A stretch of DNA of 29,299 nt from the NCBI GenBank assembly GCA_033557675.1, contig JAWQRM010000133.1, positions 1-29,299 on the forward strand, read 5' to 3'. Positions 1 to 10,199 of the stretch are shown in pieces. Source of the stretch: Coptodactyla brooksi. Taxonomy: Eukaryota; Arthropoda; Insecta; Coleoptera; Scarabaeidae. Made by a program: the position numbers and the translations under genes. The notes under the pieces are model-generated. The model saw only the letters and a program-made list of their open reading frames with translations, did not search any database and was not told the origin of the DNA. Each line of letters begins with the position of its first letter. The first letter of the stretch is position 1.

Positions 1-305
1 TTTGGTAATTTGGCAATTTTTTCTACCAATTCAACACGATTTTTACTTTTTGGACGACCAGGTCTTTCATCATCATTTATATCATCACGACAATTTTTAA
101 AATCATTGAACCACTCACCAATTTTAGCTTTAGGCACACAATCATCACCGTACACTTTTTTCATCAAGTCGTAAGTCCCAGCACATTTTTCCCAGTTTAA
201 AACAAAGTTTCCAAACCTCAACTTTAGTTTAAAACCAAATTTAATATTTGCTCATTGTTCCATTATATTTTTACGACATCAAGGCAATTTTACAGTCATT
301 CAATA
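1..305 (-). pseudogene. mariner-family transposase, N-terminal fragment
   Basis: On the minus strand a frame starting at ATG 261-263 reads into the window edge with one stop, a TGA at codon 4 (252-254), and is otherwise open for more than 80 codons. It contains the typical mariner N-terminal helix-turn-helix region: an aromatic/Lys-rich start, then TYDLMKKVYGDD, then KIGEWFNDFK and DDERPGRPKS. In this family the region binds the terminal inverted repeats. The catalytic domain would lie beyond position 1. The 5' untranslated part (264-305) matches the other two copies of the family at 491-650 and 27230-27902. The early stop suggests a dead copy, though it could also be a sequencing difference. 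Confidence 0.85.
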
Positions 306-364
306 TATATGTTCGATAGATGAAGCTATGTGTTCTATGATTTAAATTAAAATTCTCCTAAAAT

Positions 365-405
365 TAATTATGGAACATTCTAAAAATTAGAATGTTCCAT
401 AATTA
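365..405. repeat. perfect hairpin, 17-bp arms, 7-nt loop
   Basis: Arms 365-381 and 389-405 are exact reverse complements around a 7-base AT loop. The arms carry GGAACATTC and its complement, so each arm also contains a GAAnnTTC pair resembling half of a heat-shock element. The two pairs are not in the 5-bp register a functional element needs. The hairpin lies between two mariner fragments and may be a remnant of a small foldback element. Confidence 0.8.
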
Positions 406-490
406 CAATTTTTAGGTATGATGTTATGAAATCCCAGTTTAGAATAAAAATTAATTGATGTCTTGGTCATTTTTTAACGCAAAAAATATA

Positions 491-650
491 CAATCATCAC
501 CATACACTTTTTTCATCAATTCGCAAGTCTCAGCAGATTTTTTCCCAGTGTAGAAGAAAGTTAATATTTGCCCTTTGTTCTATTATGTTTTTACGACATC
601 AGCACAAATTTTACCGTTATTCAAATAGCTGTAACTTTGTAACCTGTCAT
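491..650 (-). pseudogene. second mariner fragment, same family as 1-305
   Basis: The minus strand from 650 to 491 carries the family's 5' leader (starting ATGACAGGTTACAAAGTTA), the start region with RANIN-like coding, and the segment for AETCELMKKVYGDDC, then stops matching abruptly at 490. Internal bases for the helix-turn-helix are missing relative to 1-305. It is a short truncated copy in the same orientation as the first fragment, so the two may come from one rearranged insertion. Confidence 0.75.
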
Positions 651-3061
651 CCGATTAGCATGAACTTGGGTGGGTTTGAAAGAGGTGACTTGTGTCTTCC
701 AGTACAAATAAAATCCTTGTGAAAGAGCTTGCCAACTTCGTTAGTTTTCATTTGTAGCGTTGGTTCGGTTATTGCTACATTTTGGATTCATTTTAACAAG
801 TCATTCTTCTATATCGCTGTTCTAACAGGAATGTAGTTTTTTTTCTTTTTATGGATTCAGATTTATAACTCTTTAGAATTGTTTCGCAATTCTTCCATAT
901 TGTACTAATTTTAGAGTGCGGGGCGCTAAATTCTCGTCAGTTCTGCATTACAGTGCCGCTGGTGCTATTCACATTGCGTACGGTTCTTTATTTACGGTTC
1001 ACATTCTGCAGGGCATGGGTTTCCAGACTTTTCGGTCCACAGAGGTTGTATGTAATGTATTTGCATTCATTCTCCAGTTAAATAGTTGAAGCAATCTTTT
1101 AAGGTGCACAATGCACGGTCGAACTCAGATATGAGACGGCCAGGGGTATAACTGATAAGGAAAGTTATAACTGAAAGGAAAGTTATACACTTCGTAAGTC
1201 TACGAGTTAAGTTACGTTAGTATTTACGTAATAAATCAACTCAATATGCTTTTACATTATCGGTATTCTTCTAATAGGTCACCATTTAACTTACTTTCTT
1301 ATATCTAAACTGAAAAGCGAAACTTAAAATGTGTAAATGTGAACATATAGTATTTTATCGGAGTACTCTAAAACACTAAACTTTGAAACATATCATTAAA
1401 CTGATCTGCAATTTTCATTAAAAACTGCTATCTAAGAAGAGAACAACACATCTAACGCATCTATTCACTTCCATTAACTTTATTATATAGAAAATTTATT
1501 TTCTGCTGTTGTAGATAAATGTTTTGCACTTTTTTGGTTTCCATGCTGTAAACGTTTATACAAACGCACATGTACCTTGGGCTATGTCACGTATTTCATT
1601 TGTGCTACTACCTAGCAGGCTCTCGGTGAACCTTGTCCCTTCCTACTGCTCTAGTCAGTTGCCCTAACGAGTTGGAGGCATGTCTGTTGCGCTTTGTACT
1701 TTTGGTGGCATAAAGATGTTTTTCAGACATGAAAGTAAATAGTTCGTGATTTAGTTGAGTGCGAGAGACTCCTACGTGTGTACGCCAAGAATTACGAAAA
1801 TCAAATAAAGTTATTTCTTGATTGTCAAGTTTGACGTATAATTTCATAATTCCAACTGTTGAATTTTCGATGATTTTAAGTAACATGGATAAAATACGTG
1901 TCTTTAGTAATTCGCGTTTTTTCCCCATAAAATTGGAATAATAATTTATTAAATCCACCCACAGACTAAAAAATTCTATTGCAATTTAAGGGTGCATTAT
2001 CACTACTCAACCCTTTAAAATTCATTAACTGACTTCTATTTAGAAAAAGATAAATGCCCTTAGTACACTTAGAACGTCTACCAAATTTGGGTTTTCAAAG
2101 TTGAAGTATTATTGAAATATTAATTATTTATGAAATTTTTAACCCCACTTTGAAGGGATATAATTTCTCAGGGGTACAACTTGGTATAGAGGTAGGTTGG
2201 GTTAAATCATCATATTTTAGCTTGCCTTACATGCCCTTGCTCTGTGTCAGTTCTTGTGCGAATCACCCTGTATGTATTCAATGAAGTGCAGAAAGGTTTG
2301 AACTATAGTTGGGGGACATTTAAAGTTTGAACATATAAATTATTTATAGACATAAAAACATAAAGGTAAAAAGTGGTCCAAGGTACAACAGTCCCCTACC
2401 ATATGAAAGTTGTAATTTTCTAGAAAAGGTTTACCTGAAACTAGAAACATTTAGCTTATTTAATTTATTTCAAATTTTAATTTAATCTCGGAACGGTTTC
2501 GGAGGTGAATAGATTATTTTAATTAAAATAACCATTTTAATTAAAATGGTAAACTTTTATCAGAAGTCTTAAGCAAACAATTTTACAGGTAAACACATAG
2601 GAAACGTAACTTATATCAGAAATTTCGTCGTTGTAAAGAGAAGGGTCCTTGTAAGCAAGGCTGTTACAAGCGAATTCTACTGGAGGTCTAAAAGGCAGGA
2701 CGACCAAAGCAACCAGGACCACTACTGCTAATAGAAAGACATTTTCACGACTTTATACCCCGCCCGAAGAAAGGACTGTTCCATATATAGTAATTGCGCG
2801 GTATGTTTCTAAAAAAAAGACAATAAGGACTGCGTGGTGTCTTGCCTTAAAGCTTATCATACTCAGTGAAAATTGTCAGGAGCTTGAAAATATTTTTTAA
2901 CATTTTCCACAAAATTGATTTTTCTAGAGATATCATTAAATTGCAAAATGCCTTCTTGGAATCGCCCCACCATAAAATAGCGGTTTAATTTTAACCCTTA
3001 ATATCGCTTCTTTAATTAACGAACCTATAAAAGAGTATCGCTAAGTAAATTTGTTTATTGC
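651..3061. other. non-coding AT-rich DNA, no gene recognised
   Basis: No splice-flanked exon, RNA gene or known element was recognised. A short tandem repeat with a unit of about 18 bases (TAACTGA-AGGAAAGTTA) occurs twice at 1148-1185. Two copies of a TTTTAATTAAAAT palindrome lie at 2516-2547. A minus-strand 116-codon ORF at 1608-1958 has no recognisable domain and no gene context. The phrase GAATCACCCTGTATGTA at 2261-2277 looks like the end of an insect transposon, but no matching second end was found. Confidence 0.5.
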
Positions 3062-3330
3062 CCGCCCTGCGGTCGAAATGACTTTTTTAATTATTCACGT
3101 GAAGAATGTGTCACCGTCGGGGCGACGGATGTAGGGGCAGGCGCCCGCGGGGGACGAATGATTCCGCAATAAACACACCCTTTGGCGGGGTTGGCGCCGG
3201 TACCCGCCCCTGGGTGCAGTCTTCCAGTCACGCGACGTTTCATGTCGGTTTCCTCACTTCGCCGGTACTAAGGGAGAGACTTAATTAATATGGGGTGTGC
3301 CCTGGCGCGCCCTTGCACTATTTACCCCAA
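3062..3330. promoter_or_regulatory. isolated GC/CpG-rich island
   Basis: About 270 bases are sharply richer in G, C and CpG than the DNA on either side, with runs such as GGCGCCCGCGGGGG, GGCGCCGGTACCCG and CTGGCGCGCCC. In-frame stops and the lack of codon-like patterning argue against a long coding exon. It could be a promoter, a first non-coding exon, an enhancer or a fragment of foreign origin. Nothing identifies a start site. The regulatory label is an inference from composition only. Confidence 0.3.
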
Positions 3331-3814
3331 ATAAAAGGTCGGTAAAACCGTTTAGAATTGATTGGCGGCAAGCAGAGCTAACAGAATAAATATTTTCAAC
3401 ACTTTCCAAAACAGGATATCATACAAAATCTTTATCACTTTACTTAAGAAAGGTTCTGTGTAAAAACTATTTACACAAAAAAATAAAAAGAATTTAATCA
3501 AAGCCGCAAAAAATTGCGCCTTCACACGTTTGAAATTATTCTTCAGGTGAATATACATATATGTATTTATAGATACCGTAAATAATACACATTCGAGCGT
3601 AGCATCATAGTAATTAAAGATCCCAATCAGCACTGTAATAAAATTACAGTTATTATTCTAGAAATTCCATAACGTAATTACTTCGCTTAATAATAATTAC
3701 AATCGTGTGGCGCTCTTGAATTTTTAACTTTCCGTTTTCGCGGTATTTAGATATAAAATTTCATTTATTTAATGAACCCTCTTCAAGAGAATGAAAACTT
3801 AAACTTTATTTTTA
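3331..3814. other. AT-rich spacer, nothing recognised
   Basis: A minus-strand 93-codon ORF at 3352-3633 is hydrophobic and AT-driven, shows no domain, and is probably chance. No repeats or RNA genes were seen. Confidence 0.4.
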
Positions 3815-4131
3815 TTTTTAAAAATGTCTAGGGCTTCTATCCTATTCTTTAAGTGATCACGTGGGCAGTCACGCTAGATTTCTCTGGTCTGTGATATTTA
3901 AAGTGAGCTAAGCACCATTTATACCTAATTTTAAGAGACCTATGCGTTTGTCTGATGTAACTTTTATCGCAATTTGTGCAATTGATTTTATAGATCCCCA
4001 AGCTGTCTATTAAATCCATTTTATTTTTTTATATTACCTAATCGACTTTTAATGGCGTTGTTGTTTAGTAAAAGCTACTTTAAAATTGAACTGCTTAGGT
4101 TCGGCTATAGATAGGTTTGTCTAGAATCTGA
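3815..4131 (-). mobile_element. Penelope-like element fragment with GIY-YIG motif
   Basis: The minus strand encodes, with frameshifts, a segment ending the reverse transcriptase region (VAFTK..., SRLGN) followed by GIYKINCTNCDKSYIRQT and HRSLKIRYK. The GIY...YI-QT...R pattern with a CxxC pair between the two halves is characteristic of the GIY-YIG endonuclease at the C-terminus of Penelope-like retroelements, which nicks target DNA for insertion. Here the YIG glycine is Arg while the conserved Arg of SLKIR is kept. A stop follows VTAHVIT. The piece abuts the next copy at about 4132. Confidence 0.8.
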
Positions 4132-4684
4132 TTATTAGAAGAAACGGAGATCTGTGGTCTCGTAGTGACTAGAACTAACAAACACCTCAACCGCAACAGT
4201 AATGAACAAATAAATGAAAAAGCAGACTTACCCTAATTCCTTGTTAATGGGGCCATTTACTTATAATTAGGTTTTAATTACCTTGTCCTTCTACCTACTG
4301 GGTCAAGAAGAATCGTGGCAGGTGTAGGGGCGGGGACGTTATTAAATATTTTATTTTTGTCTTTAAAAATTTCAAGGATTTCCCCTGCGCCAAATTGATT
4401 ATTTGATGAATTAACTTGTTTAATAAATTCTATTTTATCATTTATCCTGTGGTTAAGAGTAATCATGTGGGCAGCCACACTGGATTTCTCTGGTTTAAAA
4501 TTTTTGAAGTAATTTGAGTGCTCTTTCTAATTTTAAGAAGTTTAATGAACTGTTTAGGTTCTTCTTTAGGTACTGGTTCAAGAGTAGTACGTTTACGTAA
4601 GTCGATTTTGAATTGCATTTTTCTTAAAATGTTAAGTATGATATTTTTATTAAACCGGTCATATAGAGCTAACTCTTCAATATA
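4132..4684 (-). mobile_element. Penelope-like element, left arm of palindrome
   Basis: This is the minus-oriented C-terminal and 3' part of a Penelope-like element. The frame 4278-4478 encodes the end of the protein (MITLNHRINDKIEFIKQVN ... VGRRTR) and is followed by the terminal region down to ACCACAGATCTCCG at 4144-4157 (read on minus). Compared with its partner at 4696-5507, this copy lacks about 200 bp carrying the core GIY-YIG motif (junction near 4536-4541). It also lacks about 50 bp of the terminal region holding a TATA-like box and a hammerhead-like motif. The 4541-4684 part mirrors 4696-4840 base for base with scattered differences. Confidence 0.85.
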
Positions 4685-4695
4685 AAGAACTTGAA

Positions 4696-5507
4696 TATAT
4701 TGAAGAGTTAACTATATATAACGGATTTAATAAAAATATAATACATAATATTTTAAGAAAAAAGAAATTTAAAATCGACTAACGTAAACATACTACGCCT
4801 GAAGCTGCACCTAAAGAAGAACTTAAACAGTTCATTAAACATCCCTAAGATAAAACTGCTGAAGGATTAGCTAATATGTATTAAAACATTCGGTTTTAAA
4901 ATAGCATTTACTAAGAACAACACTGTTAAAAGTCGGTTAGGTAATCTAAAAGATAAAATAGCTTTAATACACAAATACGGGGATTTATATAATAAGTTGC
5001 ACTAATTGCGATAAAACTTACATATGGCAAACGGATAGGTCTCTTAAAATTAGCTATAAAGAGCACTTAAAGCATTTTAAAAATTATAAACCAGAGAAAG
5101 CCAGTGTAGTTAGCCACGTGATTACCCTTAACGACAAGATAAATGATAAAATAGAATTGATTAAGCAAGTTAATTGAAATAATCAACTTGACGCAGCCGA
5201 AAGACTAGAAATTTAAAAAAAAAATAATATATTTAATAACGGCCGTGCCCCCATACCTACCTCGATCCTTTTTGACCTGGTAGGTAGAGGAGAAGGTAAT
5301 TAAAACCTAATTATAAGTAAGTCCACCCATTAAAAAGTAATTAGGGTGGGTATATAAGTCTTGCTTTTCATTTCAGTTGTTTATTCTTTCTCCTGAAAAC
5401 GGTTTATTCGATAAACTCAAACATATGTTGAGTTTTCGTATTGTGGTTGAGGTATTTGTTAGTTTTGGAGGATACGAGACCACAGATCTCCGTTTTTTCT
5501 AATAACA
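4696..5507 (+). mobile_element. Penelope-like element, right arm of palindrome
   Basis: This plus-strand partner runs outward from the palindrome centre. Decayed frames give the linker after the reverse transcriptase (PEAAPKEELKQFIKHP, TAEGLANMY, KSRLGN). Then one open stretch from about 4980 to 5175 carries GIYIISCTNCDKTY, IWQTDRSLKISYKEH and HVITLNDKINDKIELIKQVN before a stop. GIY is intact. YIG has become YIW and the conserved Arg has become Ser, so the endonuclease is dead. The coding part ends near 5300 (GRGEGN, stop). A terminal region follows with GGGTGGGTATATAAG at 5345-5359 and a hammerhead-like segment at 5391-5433. Confidence 0.85.
5391..5433 (+). ncRNA. decayed hammerhead-like motif in the second PLE copy
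   Basis: The plus strand carries CTCCTGA, then the hairpin GTTTA-TTCGA-TAAAC, then TCAAAC and GTTGAG. The order matches the motif at 6229-6271 (CTGA, stem II, AAAC, stem I partner). Part of the CUGAUGA core and the G of GAAA are altered. It sits 30 bases downstream of the TATATAAG box, as expected for a Penelope terminal region. Confidence 0.35.
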
Positions 5508-5517
5508 CTATCCAGCT

Positions 5518-6330
5518 ACAATAATTGGGTTTTAATTACCTTGTCCTTCTTGCTCACCAGGTGGAGAAGTATGATTACTTGCATTAACTTGTTTAATCAA
5601 TTCTGTTATCACCTGTCTTGTGATTTAGAGTGATCATGTGGACAGTCACGCTAGATTTCTCTGACGTATTATATGGCTATTAGATAGCTAGTCATTTAGT
5701 GGTTTTATCATACGGGAGTTTTATTAATAGCATCTAGAATCTGATGTTACAAATCTTTAATCGTTATTAATATTAGTGTTTTTAACTTCAAATAATTCCA
5801 GTTTAGCATAGATATTGTTGAATTTATGGTTAAGCCATTTGAAAATTGTATAAGTTAGAGAGTTAGTAATTCTTTTATCATTTTATTTAACCGATTGTGC
5901 TTTAGTTCTACATAAGATCATTCATTCAACATCTTATTTATTCTACCAGTGCTGTCTGCTTTATCCATAATAACTTTGTCCGCTTAAATAAAAACAGTCT
6001 TTAGTATTTTTAGACCTCGTATTATTTTAATGTTACTCCCATTACTACTTACTTGATTTGTATTAGTTTTGGTTTATTTAAATTTCGCAAAATTATGTTC
6101 TTAGCGTTGTTACGATCCTGGTTTTAAGTATCATCATTTTTAAACTTAATCGCGGTCTTAATGTCTATAATTATGTCTTCAACGGAGTAAAACTAAGTCA
6201 CCACTACGCCAAAATTTGTAGAGACAATGCTCGAAACACGTTTCGCTAACCAAGTTAGTATCATCAGGAGCGATCAAAGACGAACCACTAGCTGACACAA
6301 GACGCTATATATACTAAAAGGCGAAGCCTA
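5518..6330 (-). mobile_element. Penelope-like element with 5' end, internally deleted
   Basis: Read on the minus strand, this copy starts near 6330 with a terminal region (TATATATA-type box at 6306-6314, hammerhead-like motif at 6229-6271). It then encodes the start of the protein with many stops. The best segment is ADKVIMDKADSTGRINKM near 5930-5985, matching the ADKG...VVMDK..Y pattern that precedes the palm in Penelope-like reverse transcriptases. At about 5690 it jumps to the C-terminal region (EKSSVTVHMITLNH), so the catalytic core of the reverse transcriptase and the GIY-YIG motif are deleted. It ends near 5518. Confidence 0.8.
6229..6271 (-). ncRNA. hammerhead-ribozyme-like motif in PLE terminal region
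   Basis: On the minus strand the order is GCTC, CTGATGA, a 16-nt segment that folds as CTAAC/GTTAG, GAAAC, a short GTG loop and TTTC, then GAGC. This reproduces the hammerhead layout: stem I (GCTC with GAGC), the conserved CUGAUGA, stem II, GAAA, and a very short stem III. Penelope-like elements are known to carry such motifs in their terminal repeats. The closing pair of stem II is A-C and stem III is imperfect, so this copy may not cleave. Confidence 0.5.
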
Positions 6331-6879
6331 ACTGACCCCCAATTGGCCCCTCGCAACCAATAGGAGGCCAACCAAGCGCCTCCCCACCATATCCCCACCA
6401 CCCGCCCACACAAATTCCCCCGTACAGCGTTTCTCGTCCCCGTGTTATCTAGCCCAAAGAAATAGAGCTCCTGGCCCTATCCTTTACAACCGCCACCACG
6501 AAAATATGCAAAATAGAACATAGAAATGCACATATTCTGTTAAACACACTGTTGTTTTTTCCGAAAAATCATTTCAGCGTCAATTTTAATTTGTGGAACG
6601 AAAAAAGTCGTACGATGCTAAATCCAATGACTTTAAGTCATTGTTTTACTTGTTTGTCCAGTTGGAACAGATGGAATACAGCAAATACAAGAAAGCAAGC
6701 GTAAATTCGTTAGCAACTTGATTTGAGGTTCCCATTTGAAAAATAAAAAAGCAACTCTCGCAAGTCAATAAATAATCGCTTATTCCACTTTCCTCTACAG
6801 GGTTGACAATGGAAATGCGGTTGTTACTCCACTTCGTCAGCCGCTGTATTCTCCTCTCGAAACATCCCATCCGCCCTTC
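6331..6879. other. C-rich then mixed non-coding DNA
   Basis: 6331-6480 is unusually C-rich on the plus strand, with many CCCC, CCACC and CCGCCC runs. 6481-6879 is ordinary non-coding sequence. A minus 78-codon ORF at 6646-6882 shows no domain. No gene is supported. Confidence 0.35.
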
Positions 6880-7265
6880 CACCCTCGCCCCAATTCGAAA
6901 AAAAACTCAGTTTTAGTACCGGGAAAACCAATTAGAGGAGCAATCACCGCCAGGCAGCAACCCGATTTCCTCGAAGCCCACAACAGCGCCATCTATCGAC
7001 GGCGCCGCGAGAAATTGATTTTCCCGGGACGTCCCAATGTCATTTTCGTCGGGGGAAGGTCGCAGGCGGCGACGTCTTCTGGCAACCGACCCCCAAATCC
7101 AACCGGTCCGTCGAGAAGAAACGCATTTACATACGTACGGTGGTCTCGGTGAGGATTTTTAATTGAATATTTTCGGGGCGTTTTCGGCAGAAACACGTAA
7201 CCGCAGTAAATATTCGCCCGGGATAAAAGACCTAACTCCCAGACGGACAGAACTGAAAGTATTAT
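6880..7265. promoter_or_regulatory. CpG-rich segment, possible promoter or enhancer
   Basis: About 390 bases are rich in CpG in an otherwise AT-rich setting, including AGCGCCATCTATCGACGGCG at 6985-7004, TTTTCCCGGGACGTCC and GCGGCGACGTC. A GGTGAGG donor-like sequence at 7147-7153 (plus) would allow a first exon here, but no coding frame is convincing. The GCGCCATCT word resembles the core of insect CTCF-type sites. The regulatory role is inferred from composition and motifs only. Confidence 0.35.
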
Positions 7266-7270
7266 GCAAA

Positions 7271-7974
7271 TGGAGCGGCGGCCGAACGAGAAAAGTTTTC
7301 TAATCCCTGATCCTTTCTTGGGTGGCAGTTAGTTTATGTGGGGAATGTATCATAATAATTCATGGTTATGTTGTCTAGCGCAAATATTTCAAATGAACAC
7401 AATAAGAACGTGGAAAGTTGCGACAACGAAATGGAGATAATACAAAATAAATTAGCTACAATTTCCAATTAATTTCTTTTTATAATCAAAGCAAATTATA
7501 CTATAAGTTATCTATGCAATAAATTTTGCGTTGCAGATACGCAATCAAGCGTGTTCGTTCGAAATAAGTTGACGATTCCTGAAATAAAACCGCTCGAATC
7601 TCCACTGTAAACAAGATCTTTTTTATTTACCTTGAAAAACTTCAAGATCTCATTGAATTTTTATTGATCTATGCTTACGTTTTTTTCAAATATCGAAATG
7701 TCAACATGAAAACAACATCTCATTATTGCATATTCATCGTATGCAATAATGAGAAATATTTATAATCTATAGCAAAACTTACGTGATATTTACATAAACT
7801 ATATCCTAATGTTTCTATGAAAATTACGAAATATTATGCTTCCACGTCCAATAATTATACCTTTAATTGCAGAATACGAAGTATTCCATTCAATTTAGAG
7901 AAATTTTACACTCCGATTTTGTACAAATCCTTTATAATTAAAATTGAGATTTAGCAGTAATAGTATAAAACATT
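7271..7974. other. AT-rich non-coding DNA with one perfect hairpin
   Basis: No gene was recognised. 7718-7732 and 7740-7754 are exact 15-bp reverse complements (TCTCATTATTGCATA) around a 7-base loop. The arms are too short for a microRNA precursor. Two AAGATCT words at 7614-7620 and 7643-7649 flank a T-rich stretch. Confidence 0.5.
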
Positions 7975-9480
7975 ATAATATTACTACATTTTAACATCTA
8001 CATTTTATACACACTTGATGACATTTAAAAACTCTTATTACTATTTCCAATGTAACCGGAAGTGATATTAACTTTCTTATTTTAAATATCAAGGGCATAT
8101 CTTTTAAATCTAACCTGATTCCAAATAATATTTTCAATCCACCATTTTTTGCTTCTGCGACCAAAATTGGTTTTTAAATAAAAGTTATTATATTAGTAAT
8201 AAGAAATTAACTTCATTTAATTTTTTAATAGCACCGCCTTTACTATTCTTATTATTATGCGATTCTGCCATTTCTTGTTTTTAATTCAACATACACACTT
8301 TTAGGTGTGCTTGAAAGTTTCTAGTAAAACAACTTTTAAAAATACACCAATTTATAGTCAATTGGAATTATGTCAGTTATTATCCAAAATATTGTGTATT
8401 ACACTTTTATGCATATTTTATGACATTTTAAAACTCGTTGATTTAAAGTGACGACAACTTTCTTCTATTAATTACCAAGAGCGATAGAAATAAATTTTCC
8501 AATCCAACTATGTACCACTCATTATTTATTTCCTTTTCTTCTTCAAAATTTTTATTTTTTAAAGAAAATTGAAGTTCCAAAAATATTATATTAGTAACTA
8601 GAAATTTGATTACTAAAATAATAAATGTAGATGTAAAGTATGGTTTTAATTTCATTTTATGTAACAGAATTCCTTTTTCAAAAATCAATTAAAAAACAAA
8701 AATTTCGTTTAACACAAAAACTAAATAAAAAAATGTATTTAGTTTTTGAACAGCAACACTTAATATTCTTATTATTCTTCTCTTAAGCCACTTCTTTTCT
8801 TTAGTATAACATATACAATTTTATGCGTGCTTAAAAAAGTTTTTAGTAAAACGACTTTAAAAAATACACCAATTTAAAAGGTTTGACACCATCAAATTAA
8901 TTGACTGTATACTGATGTATTTTTAAATATATTTTATTTTTGTTAAAAACTTTTTTAATTGCTTTTTTTGAATTAAAATCTTGACACCTTTAAATTAATT
9001 GAATGTATATTAATATATTTTTAATGTTGTTTTACTAAAAACCCTTTTAACTACACATAAAATAAAATTGTGCAGGTTAAATTAAATACAAAAAGTGGCT
9101 TATAATTCGAAAAATATTGATATTAAGCATATACTATCCTTATAATTTTTTACTAGCACTTTTATGTAGATTACAAAAATATATTTTGTTACAAAAAGTT
9201 GTAAAAAGCATAATTCTCTTAAAAGTAAATACAAATATTAAAAAACTTTTATCCGTCATAGTAAGCAATGTTTGTGTTTTAGTTATTAAACGACAACAAT
9301 AAATAAGAGTACTACTATTTCTTATAAAAAAATTGACGTATTTTTTTTTTGTTCTAAACACCCTTAGGCGCACATCAAACTTTTTATACTAAATTAAAAA
9401 TAATAACACATTTCTAATTTTAATAAGCAAATAGTAGTACATTTTAACTATTTTTTTTTAAATTTTAATTGCCTTAAAAC
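7975..9480. repeat. degenerate shuffled repeat region
   Basis: A motif of the form ACACTTTTATG...T, then a TTTTTAGTAAAACaACTTTAAAAA segment, then TACACCAATTTA recurs. It is direct at 8295-8358 and 8815-8878, and inverted at about 8990-9075, with weaker traces near 9150 and 9350. The first two copies lie about 520 bases apart and share flanking words (TTTTCAATCCA/TTTTCCAATCCA, ATATTAGTAA, ATTCTTATTATT), suggesting an old tandem duplication followed by an inverted copy. No open reading frame supports a protein. It may be a decayed non-autonomous transposon. ORFs here are AT-driven. Confidence 0.5.
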
Positions 9481-10199
9481 TTTAATTTTGGCAGCCATTT
9501 TGAAGCAAAAAGTAACAAGTCGTACTATATTGAACTGTAAATTTTAGTTAGAATCATATTCAATAAAAAAAAACATTCTCTTGGCATGTAAAATACCAAC
9601 GTTGATTGCCAGAATATTTTTGTATATACCATATTTCTGTGTTGAGGTAATAAAAATAAAAGCGATAATAAAAATGACATAAATTTAAAAGGGAATTTTC
9701 TCCTAATTGTGAACATTTCTGTTGTTTTTATTGCATTTTGCGAAAATACACAGTGTTCAAAATTAAACCTCTTTGAAAATTTCCCCACAGTACTATAAAA
9801 ACAACGGCTATAAAAACAATACAGCAAAGTTTAAACAAATTTAACTAAATCTAAAATCGTAATTTGTGGTAAAAACATAACTATAGAAAAAATATGATCT
9901 CGTTTGTTTAAAAAAAAAGTAATAGCATGTCAAAGAATGTGTTTTACATTTCTATCAAAAAGTTTTAATACATCTTTCAAAAACCTTTCTAAAAAGTATT
10001 TTTTAGAAAAAATTACCAAGTGGGTGAGATGAGATATATCTCATCAAGAAGATGAATTTTATTCTTATATTTCTTCAGAAAAACAGAACAGGTCTTTATT
10101 TAAAAATGAAGAAGAACGAGCCAGCTCTGTAATAAGTATAAATGAAAAACTTCTTTTTATTCTAGATCATAAATGTGAAAAGTGTGAAAATAGCACGAT
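9481..10199. other. AT-rich non-coding DNA
   Basis: No gene was recognised. An 18-bp perfect palindrome, GATGAGATATATCTCATC, lies at 10028-10045. A minus 100-codon ORF at 9525-9827 is rich in Phe and Leu with no domain and is probably chance. Confidence 0.4.

Noticed and set aside
365..405. Heat-shock element
   Set aside because: The GAA/TTC pairs are separated by 7 bases, out of the 5-bp register required, and the palindrome explains them.
1608..1958. 116-codon minus ORF
   Set aside because: No recognisable domain, no splice or promoter context; a length like this is possible by chance over 29 kb.
2251..2277. Transposon end with CACCCTGTATGTA
   Set aside because: No matching inverted end or target duplication was found on either side.
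7718..7754. Possible microRNA precursor
   Set aside because: Perfect arms of 15 bp are too short for a Dicer/Drosha substrate, and the loop is only 7 nt.
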